A DNA stretch of 64,000 bases from Rubellimicrobium mesophilum DSM 19309 (GTDB lineage: Bacteria; Pseudomonadota; Alphaproteobacteria; Rhodobacterales; Rhodobacteraceae), in assembly GCF_000600335.2 (NCBI RefSeq), contig NZ_KK088521.1, positions 62,001-126,000 of the forward strand, in the 5' to 3' direction. Positions within the stretch are counted from its first letter, which is position 1. Each line of letters opens with the position of its first letter. The notes under the pieces were generated by a model. The model worked only from the letters and a program-made list of their open reading frames with translations, was not told the DNA's origin and made no database searches. The position numbers and the translations under genes were made by a program. Below, one piece after another: positions 39,386 to 48,008 of the stretch.

Positions 39386-40261
39386 TCAGGCGGTCGTGAC
39401 GATGGGAATGCGCGGGCTCCCCTCGCCTTGCAGCCGCGCCGCCAGCGCGACCGCGAGGGCCTGCGCGAGGCACATGGGCGCGGCCAGCGAGCGCGAGAAG
39501 GTGTATTCGTGCTCGGGCACCGCGAAGAGGACGCTCGCCCCTTTGGCGAGCGGCGAGAGCGTGCTGTCGGAGATCGCCACGATGGGCACTCCGCGCGCCG
39601 CCGCCTCCTCGGCCACGTTCACCACCTCAGTCGCGTAGAAGCGGAAGGACACGGCGAGGAGCAGGTCCGAGGGGCACGCCGCGCGCGCCATGTGGGTCGC
39701 AAGCCCTCCGCCGGGGTCGAGGAGCACGGTCCGCTTGCCGAGCATGGTCAGGACGTAGCGCAAGAGCTCCACGACGGGCACCGAGCGGAGCTGACCCAGG
39801 AGGTAGATCGTGTCCGCCTGCTCCATCAGCGTGACGGCCCGTGCGATCTGCTCGGCGGAGATGTCGGCGACGAGGTCCTGGAGCGAGGAGATGTCCCGCA
39901 CGACCAGGTCGCGCAGGAAGCCGAGCTCGCTCCGATCCTCGCGCCCGCCGAGCTCGGATTCGAGGGCGCGCACGCGTGCATCGAAGCCTGGAGCCGCGGT
40001 GGTCAGCCGCACGCGGAAGAGCTGCTGGAGCTCCTTGAAGCCTGAGAATCCAAGCGCCTGCGCGAAGCGGACCAGATTGGACGCATGGATCCCGCAGCGC
40101 TCGGCGATGGCGCCGACCGGCAGGACGCCGACGTCGTTCGGATTCTGCGTCAGGTAGAGCGCGATCTTCTGGTAGGCCTTGCTCATCCCCTCGTAGCGGT
40201 CGTGGATGACCCGGATGAGCTCCTCGTAGCTGCGAGGCGCAGCGTAGGCTTCGTCAGGCAT
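39386..40261 (-). CDS. MurR/RpiR-family regulator, probable inositol (IolR-like) repressor
   Basis: This 291-residue regulator has an N-terminal RpiR HTH (RYEGMSKAYQKIALYLTQNP, IAERCGIHASNLVRFAQALG) and a C-terminal SIS sugar-phosphate-binding domain (ADTIYLLGQLRSVPVVELLR, LLAVSFRFYATEVVNVAEEA). RpiR-type proteins control inositol genes in many alphaproteobacteria. ATG 40261 has GGAGG about eight bases upstream. It is convergent with the SDR gene. An operator-like repeat lies in its own promoter and another between the divergent catabolic arms, fitting autoregulation plus pathway control. Confidence 0.9.
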   Translation of the reverse strand: MPDEAYAAPRSYEELIRVIHDRYEGMSKAYQKIALYLTQNPNDVGVLPVGAIAERCGIHASNLVRFAQALGFSGFKELQQLFRVRLTTAAPGFDARVRALESELGGREDRSELGFLRDLVVRDISSLQDLVADISAEQIARAVTLMEQADTIYLLGQLRSVPVVELLRYVLTMLGKRTVLLDPGGGLATHMARAACPSDLLLAVSFRFYATEVVNVAEEAAARGVPIVAISDSTLSPLAKGASVLFAVPEHEYTFSRSLAAPMCLAQALAVALAARLQGEGSPRIPIVTTA

Positions 40262-40292
40262 CGAGACGTCCTCCACGCCGCTGTCGGCAGTT

Positions 40293-40308
40293 CGCAACGT
40301 TCTTTGCA
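40293..40308. promoter_or_regulatory. Candidate RpiR operator in the rpiR promoter
   Basis: CGCAACGTTCTTTGCA has the same CGCAA arm and the TTGC core of the second arm at the same six-base spacing as 36149-36164. It lies 32 bases upstream of the rpiR ATG. Confidence 0.5.
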
Positions 40309-40759
40309 GGCGGCGGACTGGCTGTCCATGACCGTGTGGCGTCCCTGGCCGGGGGGTCGCCGAAGGACGGCCTCGCCGATCGGCTGCGCAGGCCGTGGTC
40401 CGGGCGAGGCGAGCCGCTGCTCGATCTCGTCGAGCATGGCGGCCCGTGGGTGGTGTTCGTCAGTTCGCTCTGGATGGACGGGCGGCCAGGTTGCGGACCC
40501 GCCTTGAGGCAGGACCTGCCCGAGGCCTCGCGAGTGTCGCGCCGTGGACTTGATCTCGGGCTTGCCAAGGCTGGCGAGGCGGTGGCCGCAGGAACCTCGA
40601 TGCGAGGATCGGCCGACGTCCTCTCGCTGGCGATGCGCCGATCTGCTCGACGGTCCCTGCTCGACGCGGACAGGTTCCTCACCCGCCGTTGCATTTCAGC
40701 ATTGTCTAACATACGTCTGCGAAGTTGGATGCGTTTCACCCGAAGGAGCGTCGTGCAGG
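40309..40759. other. Non-coding stretch upstream of the sulfur-response locus
   Basis: No gene is supported here. Long frames on both strands have arginine- and serine-rich translations typical of shadow frames in GC-rich DNA. The stretch ATTGTCTAACATACG near 40700 is AT-rich and may be a promoter for the small gene at 40760. Confidence 0.5.
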
Positions 40760-40951
40760 ATGCGGGCTGGCCAGTCGGAGCTTGGGATTGTCGGGACGCG
40801 CGCATTCGCCCTTGCCGCGCTTTCCGCGGCCGGGGGTTGGGGCTGGAGCCTTCTGGTGGTTGCAGCGACGCCAGTCCTGGCCGGCTTCTCGCGCGTCTAC
40901 CCTGCTGGCCTGACGATGATCGTGGACCCTTGCGCCAGGAGTGGAGCATGA
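40760..40951 (+). CDS. Small membrane protein, degenerate DUF2892-like
   Basis: This frame of 63 residues has one or two hydrophobic stretches (TRAFALAALSAAGGWGWSLL, VVAATPVLAGFSRVYPAGL) and ends TMIVDPCARSGA. The last part matches the DUF2892 pattern of a hydrophobic hairpin, CP-like turn and terminal Cys, but the usual first Cys is a Val-Tyr. AAGGAG lies about ten bases before the ATG. The position upstream of a sulfur-type ArsR regulator with another DUF2892 gene nearby supports the call. It could instead be a decayed copy. Confidence 0.4.
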   Translation: MRAGQSELGIVGTRAFALAALSAAGGWGWSLLVVAATPVLAGFSRVYPAGLTMIVDPCARSGA

Positions 40952-41120
40952 CCATTCAACAAGGCTCGGGATTCGTGGCCCATGCGCCGGCGGGTCCGAC
41001 GGTCGCGCGGCCGTCGGACGTGCTCCGGGGTGACCGGACGGCCCAACTGCGGAGAGCGAGACGGCATCCCAGGTCGAGAGGCCGGCACAGGGTCGGCGAG
41101 GCTGCAAAGGATCACAGGCC

Positions 41121-41468
41121 ATGACGGAACGCGTGACCGACCCGGCGATGCCGACTCTCTGTCGCGACCATGCGTCCGAGATCGAGGTCCTCGAAGGCAA
41201 GGCGGATCAGGCGGCGCGGCTGCTGGCCGCGCTCGGGCAGACCAAGCGGCTGATGGCGCTCTGCCGCCTCATGGACAACGAGATGTCCGTCGGGGCCCTG
41301 GCCGAAGCCGTGGGTCTCGGGCAGTCCGCGCTGTCCCAGCACCTGGCCCGGCTGCGGGACCTCGGACTCGTGGCGACGCGTCGTGACGGACAGACCATCT
41401 ACTACCGCTTGGCCTCGGAGGAGGCACGGCGGCTCATCTCCGTCCTCTACGACATCTACTGCCGCTGA
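41121..41468 (+). CDS. ArsR-family repressor with the SqrR/BigR dithiol pair
   Basis: This 115-residue winged-helix repressor has the core MALCRLMDNEMSVGALAEAV and LGQSALSQHLARLRDLGLVA and TIYYRLASEEARRLI. Cys48 in ALCRL and Cys114 near the C terminus (YDIYCR) are 66 residues apart, the same spacing as the two cysteines of SqrR/BigR that form a polysulfide bridge when persulfides are present. Metal-binding ArsR motifs (CxC) are absent. A third Cys14 is extra. Downstream rhodanese, DUF2892 and efflux genes fit a persulfide response. The function is inferred by cysteine geometry and context. Confidence 0.8.
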   Translation: MTERVTDPAMPTLCRDHASEIEVLEGKADQAARLLAALGQTKRLMALCRLMDNEMSVGALAEAVGLGQSALSQHLARLRDLGLVATRRDGQTIYYRLASEEARRLISVLYDIYCR

Positions 41469-41937
41469 GCTGGACTCTCGGCGCAGGATGCAGGTCTTGG
41501 GTCCGGTCGGCCGCGCGGGCTTCGGGCCGGGGGCGCCGGGGGTGGGGCGTCGCTCGTGATGTTCGTCGACCCGAACGGCCCCCGCCACCTCATTGGCTAG
41601 ACCGGATAGGTTACGACACTCGGGGGTGCCGCCCGGTTCTCCCACGAACGGCGCAGGACCTCTCCTGCGCGCATGATCCGGTTGCGGAACCCCAGCGGGC
41701 CTTCGCCTGGGGTTTCGGCTCGCCTCGGATGGGGGCGCGGATGTGCCGGTCGTCCTTGCACGTGCCATCGGCCGTCGTGCCCTGGCTTGAGCGGACCTTG
41801 CAGGCAAGCATGGCCACGGGCTCGGCCGAGCGGACCTGCGGCCCACCGTGCTCGACCGGGATGATGCTTCGCGCGATGGCGCTGCAGTCGGGCTCGATGG
41901 CTGAATTCCTCGGGGAAAGGTCTTGCGAAGCGCGGCA
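41469..41937. other. Non-coding stretch between the repressor and rhodanese genes, with two hairpins
   Basis: No protein is supported. Two hairpins stand close together: GCGCAGGA/TCCTGCGC (41651-41670, four-base loop) and AACCCCAG/CTGGGGTT (41688-41714, eleven-base loop) followed by TTTCGG. The second could be a terminator. The rest has no visible structure and reads like decayed coding DNA. Confidence 0.5.
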
Positions 41938-41976
41938 GGACTATATATTAGATAGTTATAGGATACGTATTTAAGG
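41938..41976 (+). promoter_or_regulatory. AT-rich promoter/operator island before the rhodanese gene
   Basis: This is about 35 bases of almost pure A/T in a 70% GC region, ending in AAGGAG at 41972-41977. Arms CTATA (41941-41945) and TATAG (41957-41961) are inverted, and a GATAGTTATAGG core fits a -10-like element. BigR-type repressors bind AT-rich palindromes, so this is a good candidate operator. The rhodanese ATG is about 30 bases downstream. Confidence 0.6.
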
Positions 41977-42005
41977 AGACTACTTCCGTACTGGGCTTTC
42001 GATCC

Positions 42006-42323
42006 ATGGCTGTCATCAGGACCATGACCCCGAACGAAGTTCGTGACCTCCTTGCGCACGGCGCGATCACCTTGGTGGACGTGCGCGAGGACGAGGAATG
42101 GGCTCGCGAGCGCATTCCGGGCGCCCTCCACCATCCATTGTCGCGGCTGCACGCGACGGCTGCGTCGCTTCCCGAGCAGACGCCTGTCGTGTTCCACTGT
42201 CTCGCCGGTCGTCGTTCCGCGCAGGCCGTCGCGCTGTGCCGGTCGTTGGGGCTGGGGCACGATACCCACATGGCCGGCGGCCTTTCGGCCTGGAAGGCGC
42301 AGGGTCTGCCCGTGTCGCGATAG
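42006..42323 (+). CDS. Single-domain rhodanese (sulfurtransferase)
   Basis: This 105-residue cytoplasmic rhodanese has the domain start TPNEVRDLLAHGAITLVDVR, the CH2A-like RIPGALHHPLSRL and the active-site loop VFHCLAGRRSAQ with Cys65 as the persulfide carrier. It moves sulfane sulfur, for example from thiosulfate or persulfides. ATG 42006 is taken as the start; the nearest good ribosome site AAGGAG is 28 bases away and no in-frame earlier start exists, so initiation is unusual. It is the first gene after the AT-rich operator. Confidence 0.9.
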   Translation: MAVIRTMTPNEVRDLLAHGAITLVDVREDEEWARERIPGALHHPLSRLHATAASLPEQTPVVFHCLAGRRSAQAVALCRSLGLGHDTHMAGGLSAWKAQGLPVSR

Positions 42324-42449
42324 GTTCCGACGGCTGCCTCCTGACTGGCCGATACGGATGCAGATTCCCCCCGGCGGCCCCTGTCGACGCCACCTCGCCC
42401 GCAAAGGGCAACGGGCTTCGATCCTTGCATTGCGCAACTGGAGAATCTC

Positions 42450-42650
42450 ATGACCCTCGACCTCAGCGTCCTCGCCTTCGCCGGAGCCATGGTGCTCCTG
42501 TCGGTCCTGCTGACCGCCTTCGTCCATCCGGCCTTCGTCTGGCTCACGGTCTTCGTCGGGCTGAACATGGTCCAGTCGGCCTTCACCGGCTTCTGCCCGG
42601 CCCGGTCGGCCTTCAAGGCGCTCGGGGTCAAGCCCGGCTGCGCCTCCTGA
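42450..42650 (+). CDS. DUF2892/YgaP-transmembrane-like protein
   Basis: This is a 66-residue inner-membrane protein with two helices (LSVLAFAGAMVLLSVLLTAF, FVWLTVFVGLNMVQSAFTGF) and the family end FCPARSAFKALGVKPGC with two cysteines. The same domain is fused to rhodanese in E. coli YgaP, and here it sits 126 bases after a separate rhodanese, a split version of the same pair. GGAG lies just before the ATG. Confidence 0.88.
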   Translation: MTLDLSVLAFAGAMVLLSVLLTAFVHPAFVWLTVFVGLNMVQSAFTGFCPARSAFKALGVKPGCAS

Positions 42651-42665
42651 GCCCGGGGGCCGGCG

Positions 42666-43621
42666 ATGCGCCTCATTCCCGCCTTCCTCCTGTCGGCCGC
42701 GACGGCGACCTCCGCCTGGGCCGACTCCCTCGTCCTCGCGCCCGAGACCCTGCCCGAGTGGAAGGCCGTCTACGGGCGCGTCGAGGCCCGCGACACCGTC
42801 CCCGCCCGCGCGCCGGACTCGGCGGCGTCCTCGTGGAGCTGCTGGTCTCCGAGAGCGACGCCGTCACGGCAGGGCAGCGCATCGCGGTGGTCCGCGACGA
42901 CAAGATCGGCTTCCAGATCTCGGCGCTGGACGCCCAGCTCAAGGCGCTGCAGGCCCAGCTCGACAACGCCGAGGCCGAGCTCGCGCGCGGCGAGACCCTG
43001 GTCGACCAGGGCGTCGCCACCACGCAGCGGCTCGACCAGCTCCGCACCCAGGCCGACGTCGCCCGCAACCAGATCGCCTCCACCGAGGCGCAGCGGCAGC
43101 TCGCCATGGAGCAGGACGCCGAGGGCGAGGTCCTGGCCCCTCTCGACGGCCGGGTCCTGGGCGTGCCCGTCACGCGCGGCGCCGTGGTCCTGGCGGGCGA
43201 GACCGTCGCGACCCTCGGCGGCGGCGGCTTCTTCCTGCGCCTCGCCATCCCCGAGCGCCACGCCGCGCTCCTTCGGGAAGGCGCGACGCTGGCGGTCGAG
43301 ACCGGGCCGGGCTCGGTCGAGGGCCGCCTCGCCAAGGTCTACCCGCAGGTCGAGAACGGCCGCGTGGTGGCCGACGTGGAGGTGGACGGCCTGCCCACCG
43401 ACTTCGTTGACGCCCGCCTCCTCGTCCGCGTCCCTGTGGGCTCGCGCGAGGCGCTGATGATCCCGGCCGAGGCGGTCGCCACCCGGTCGGGGCTCGACTT
43501 CGTCACCGTGACGGGCCCCGAGGGCGAGGTCCAGCGCACCGTGGTGCTGGGCGAGCGCGACGGCGACCGGGTCGAGGTCCTGACGGGCCTCGCCGCGGGG
43601 GAGGAGGTGGTCACGCCATGA
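42666..43621 (+). pseudogene. RND efflux membrane-fusion protein, frameshifted near the N terminus
   Basis: The start MRLIPAFLLSAATATSAWAD is a signal peptide, and the first about 50 residues run to EARDTVPARA. The family sequence then continues in another frame: GGVLVELLVSESDAVTAGQR, the coiled coil (ALDAQLKALQAQLDNAEAEL to QRQLAMEQDA), the lipoyl return EVLAPLDGRVLGVPVTRGAV and the beta-barrel/MP domain to EEVVTP. A single base is missing near 42800-42830; it is not an obvious homopolymer. The stop overlaps the pump start (ATGA). In an intact form it would be about 318 residues and bridge the RND pump to an outer-membrane channel. Confidence 0.75.
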
Positions 43622-46600
43622 AGCTCGGGCTTGCAGGCCACCTGACGCGGAGCTTCATCGGCTCCGCGCTCACCCCGCTGTTCCTCCTCGCCGCCCTCGC
43701 CATGGGCCTCGTCGCGCTGATGACCCTCCCGCGCGAGGAGGAGCCGCAGATCTCGGTCCCCATGGTGGACATCCTCGTCTCCGCCCCAGGACTCCGGGCC
43801 GAGGACGCGGTGAAGCTCGTGACCGAGCCGCTGGAGACCATCGTCAAGGGCATCGACGGGGTCGAGCACGTCTATTCCCAGACCCGCGACGACCGGGTCA
43901 TGGTCACGGCGCGCTTCCTCGTGGGCACCTCCTCGGACGCTGCCGTGCTGCGCGTCCACGACAAGGTGCGTGCCAACATGGACCGCATCCCCGTCGGCAT
44001 CCCCGAGCCCCGGATCGTCGGGCGCGGCATCGACGACGTGGCTATCGTCGCCCTCACCCTCTCTCCCACTCCCGCCGAGGCCGACCACGTCACCCCCGCC
44101 GACCTGTCCCGCGTCGCCCGCGAGCTGCGGGCCGAGGTCGCCAAGGTCGAGGACGTGGGCCTCACCTACCTCGTCGGCGAGACCGGCGACGCGATCCGCG
44201 TGGCCCCCGACCCGGAACGGCTCGCGCTCTACGGCGTCACCCTCCAGCAGCTCGCCGGCAAGGTGACGGCGGCCAACACTGCGCTCCCCACCGGCCTCGT
44301 CCGCGAGGGCGGGCAGCAGATCGAGGTCGTCGCGGGCGAGACGCTGCGGACGCCCGCCGATATCGGCAACCTGCTCCTGACCTCCCGCGATGGCCGTCCC
44401 GTCTATGTCCGCGACGTGGCCGACGTCGCCTTCGCCACCGACAACGCCGACCTCTATGCCTCCACCGTGACGCGGGGCGAGGACGGCCAGCCGGTCCGCG
44501 TCCCCGCCGTGACGCTCGCCGTCGCCAAGCGCGCGGGCTCCAACGCCGTCACGGTCGCCGAGGAGGTGCTGGCGCGCGTCGACAGCCTCAAGGGCTCGCT
44601 GATCCCCGAGGGCATCGAGGTCGAGGTCACCCGCGACTACGGCGAGACCGCGAACGAGAAGGCGAACGAGCTCCTCTTCCACCTCGGCCTCGCGACGCTC
44701 TCGATCATCGCGCTCGTCTGGCTCGCCATCGGGCGGCGCGAGGCGCTGGTGGTCGCGGTCGTCATCCCGGTGACGATCCTTCTCACCCTCTTCGCCGCGA
44801 ACGTCATGGGCTACACGCTGAACCGGGTGTCCCTCTTCGCGCTGATCTTCTCCATCGGCATCCTCGTGGACGACGCCATCGTCGTCATCGAGAACATCGC
44901 CCGCCACTGGGCCATGGGCGACGGCCGATCCCGCCGCGACGCCGCGGTGGACGCCGTGGCCGAGGTCGGCAACCCGACCATCGTCGCCACCCTCACCGTC
45001 GTCGCGGCGCTCCTGCCGATGCTCTTCGTCTCCGGCATGATGGGTCCCTACATGAGCCCGATCCCCGCCAACGCCTCGGCAGCGATGATCTTCTCCTTCT
45101 TCGTCGCGGTGATCGTCACGCCCTGGCTGATGCTGAAGGTCGCGGGCAACGCCCCCGTCCACGCCCACAGCCCCCATCACGCGGGCGGCGCCCTGGGCCG
45201 CGCCTACGCCGCCGTCGCCCGCCCGATCCTGTCCTCCAAGGCGGCGAGCTGGGCCTTCCTCCTCGGCGTCATCGCGCTGACGGTCGGCTCCCTCGCGCTG
45301 TTCTGGACCAAGGACGTGACGGTCAAGCTCCTGCCCTTCGACAACAAGTCCGAGCTCGCCGTGATGATCGACCTCCCCGAGGGCGCCTCGGTCGAGGCCA
45401 CCGACGCAGCGGCGCAGGAGGTCGCGCGCGTGGCGTTCGGGATGCCCGAGGTCGTCTCCGTCCAGACCCACGCCGGCACCGCCGCGCCCTTCAACTTCAA
45501 CGGCCTCGTCCGCCACTCCTACCTCCGCGCCGAGCCGCAGCTCGGCGACGTGCAGCTCAACTTGAAGCCCAAGGGCGAGCGCGACCGCCCGAGCCACGAG
45601 ATCGCCCTCGACCTGCGGAGCCGCCTCGCCGCCCTGACGGTGCCGCCCGGCACCTCGCTCAAGGTCGTGGAGCCGCCGCCGGGCCCCCCGGTCATGGCCA
45701 CGCTGCTCGCCGAGATCTACGGCCCCGACGCCGACACCCGCCGCGCCGTCGCGAGCCGCGTCGAGGAGGCCGTCCGCTCCGTCCCCTTCGTCGTGGACGT
45801 GGACGACTCCTTCGGCACCCCCGCCCCACGCCTGCGCACGACCATCTCCACCGACGACCTCGAATTCTTCCACGTCGAGGAGAAGGACGTGCTCGACACC
45901 CTCTCCATCCTCAACGGCGCCTCGACGGTCGGCTACTCGCACCGGGGCGGCGGCCGCGCGGCCATCCCCATCGTGATCGAGCGGCCCCGGGGCGAAAAGG
46001 TCCTCGACGAGACCGCACTGACCACCCCCATCCCCGCCAACGTCCTGCCCGGCGACCGGGGCGTGGTCGAACTCGGCGACGTGATCCGCACGCGGGAGGA
46101 GACGGCGAGCTTCCCCATCTTCCGCCACAACGGCCGCAACGCCGAGATGGTCACCGCCGAGCTCGCCGGCGCCTTCGAGGCCCCGCTCTACGGGATGCTG
46201 GCCGTGCGGGACGCCCTCGACGCCCAGGACTGGACCGGCCTGCCCAAGCCCGAGATCGCCCTCCACGGCCAGCCCGAGGACGAGTCCCGCCCGACCCTCC
46301 TCTGGGATGGCGAATGGGAGGTGACATGGGTCACCTTCCGCGACATGGGCGCGGCCTTCGGGGTGGCGCTGCTCGGCATCTACATCCTCGTGGTCGCCCA
46401 GTTCGGCTCCTTCAAGCTGCCGCTGGTGATCCTGACGCCGATCCCTCTCACCTTCATCGGCATCCTGGGCGGCCACTGGCTCTTCCACGCGCCCTTCACC
46501 GCGACCTCGATGATCGGCTTCATCGCCCTCGCCGGGATCATCGTGCGCAACTCGATCCTGCTGGTGGACTTCGTCCGCCACGCCCCGCGCGAGGTTCCCG

Positions 46601-46906
46601 CCCGCGGCGCCCCCGAGGATGACGAGCCCGACATGGCCATCGTCGCCCCGCCACCCCACGAGATCCCCGCGCCCCCCCTGCGCGAGGACGGTCGAGCGCC
46701 CCCTGACCGAAATCCTGATCGAGGCCGGGTCGATCCGCTTCAAGCCGATCCTGCTGACGGCGCTCGCGGCGATGATCGGCGCCGCCGTGATCCTGACCGA
46801 CCCGATCTTCCAGGGGCTCGCCCTCTCGCTCCTCTTCGGCCTCGCCTCCTCGACGCTGCTGACCGTGCTGGTCATCCCGGCGATCTACCGGGTGTTCCGA
46901 ACCTGA
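43618..46906 (+). pseudogene. RND efflux pump inner-membrane subunit, frameshifted near the C terminus
   Basis: About 1,020 residues form a normal AcrB/MexB-fold pump: VDILVSAPGLRAEDAVKLVT, the proton-relay Asp pair in SIGILVDDAIVVIENIARHW, two periplasmic porter regions and the second half with GFIALAGIIVRNSILLVDFV. The frame then meets seven C at 46672-46678, after which the family text moves to another frame: VERPLTEILIEAGSIRFKPI to LVIPAIYRVFRT, stop 46906. Removing one C joins them. About 30 residues just before the break (PREVPARGAPEDDEP...) form a Pro-rich loop not usual in the family. Read unrepaired, the last two membrane helices would be lost. Confidence 0.8.
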
Positions 46907-47047
46907 GATGGCGCGGTGGCCAGCCGCCTGACGCGAGAGGCGAGCCATCCACGTCGGGGCGTCGAGGCGCTCCGCAAGGAAGCTGTCGAGGCCGGCTCCG
47001 GGACGTTCCTGGCGACGCACCGGCCGGGGGCCGCGATCCTGATCCCG

Positions 47048-47887
47048 TCAGTCGAACGTCACCTTGCGGACATCGAAGCGGCCGTAGGTGAAGGCTCCCT
47101 CGGTCCGATGCCAGATCGCCTCTCCTCGCGTGGCCACTCGACGGCCGTCGAACTCCCGGTAGTCCGAGAGCGGCGTGGTCCAGCGCTGGACCCTGAGGCC
47201 GCCGTCGGGCTGGAGCTCGCCCCGGTCGTCGGAGACGAAGTCGACGAGGTCGCCCTCCGCGTCGAAGACCAGCGTCGCCGAGACGACGTGCGGCCCGGCG
47301 GCAAAGGTCACGCCGGCATGGGTCGCGTCGATCGGCGTCCAGCCGAACTCCGGCCGGACCAGGGCCGAAGGGGCGAAGACGCAGAGGTCGTTGAGCAGGG
47401 TCACGGTCTCGGTCCGCGCGAGGTCCGGGCCGGACACGTCCACCATGTCGATGAGCCGCGCGGCACGGGCGCGCATGGTGGCCTCCTCGGGCCGGTAGTC
47501 GTGGAACACCGCGACGGGGAGGCCGTGCATCCGCGTGGTCATGAAGAAGAGACGGCGAGGCGGGTCCACCACGTCGATCTGATGGGCGGGGCCGGTCATG
47601 CCCGGTGCCCCGGGAGCGCCGTAGAGGGTGGCCTCGAACATGGTGTGGACCGAGGAGACAGGCGGCTTCCCCAGGGCGCCCGCGCGGCGCAGGTAGCGTC
47701 GCACCGGCTCGGGCAGATGCCCCAGGTCGGCCTCGGTCAGCGGCGCGCCGACCGGACCGGGGACCAGTCCGGCGAGGCGCCTCTCGAACTCGGCGGAGAG
47801 GTTGCCGCCGGGGCGAAGGGCCAGGGCGGCGAGCGCGGCCCCGGTAAGGGCCACGGCGGCGACGGGGATGGCGATGCTCTTCCTCAT
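47048..47887 (-). CDS. DUF6544-family protein, membrane-anchored or exported
   Basis: This 279-residue protein has an N-terminal hydrophobic segment (SIAIPVAAVALTGAALAALAL) that is a signal anchor or signal peptide. The family pattern LPEPVRRYLRRAGALGKPPV is followed by a beta-rich domain (TMFEATLYGAPG, FGWTPIDATHAGVTFAAG, REFDGRRVATRGEAIWHR) like DUF6544 proteins. Function is unknown; the fold resembles lipoprotein carriers such as LolA in overall character. ATG 47887 has GGAGG upstream and is preferred to an ATG at 47920. It is convergent with the RND pump. Confidence 0.75.
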   Translation of the reverse strand: MRKSIAIPVAAVALTGAALAALALRPGGNLSAEFERRLAGLVPGPVGAPLTEADLGHLPEPVRRYLRRAGALGKPPVSSVHTMFEATLYGAPGAPGMTGPAHQIDVVDPPRRLFFMTTRMHGLPVAVFHDYRPEEATMRARAARLIDMVDVSGPDLARTETVTLLNDLCVFAPSALVRPEFGWTPIDATHAGVTFAAGPHVVSATLVFDAEGDLVDFVSDDRGELQPDGGLRVQRWTTPLSDYREFDGRRVATRGEAIWHRTEGAFTYGRFDVRKVTFD

Positions 47888-48008
47888 GCGGGACCTCCGG
47901 GCTGAGTCGGAGGTCATCATCGCCGACGCAGCGGATCGGAGCGTTGTTCCGGATCAAGCTTCGCAGCCGCGCGCCGCCCCACCCCGTCCCTGTCGGCGGC
48001 CCTGGTCG

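Noticed and set aside
40336-41124. A 262-residue plus-strand frame upstream of the ArsR gene
   Set aside because: No domain, shadow-like composition, and it swallows a better small frame at 40760.
41112-42527. A 471-residue minus-strand frame across the repressor-rhodanese region
   Set aside because: Antisense to two recognised genes and without family features.
43339-46875. A 1178-residue minus-strand open frame opposite the RND pump
   Set aside because: It is Gly/Asp/Arg-rich shadow text on the opposite strand of a clear pump gene.
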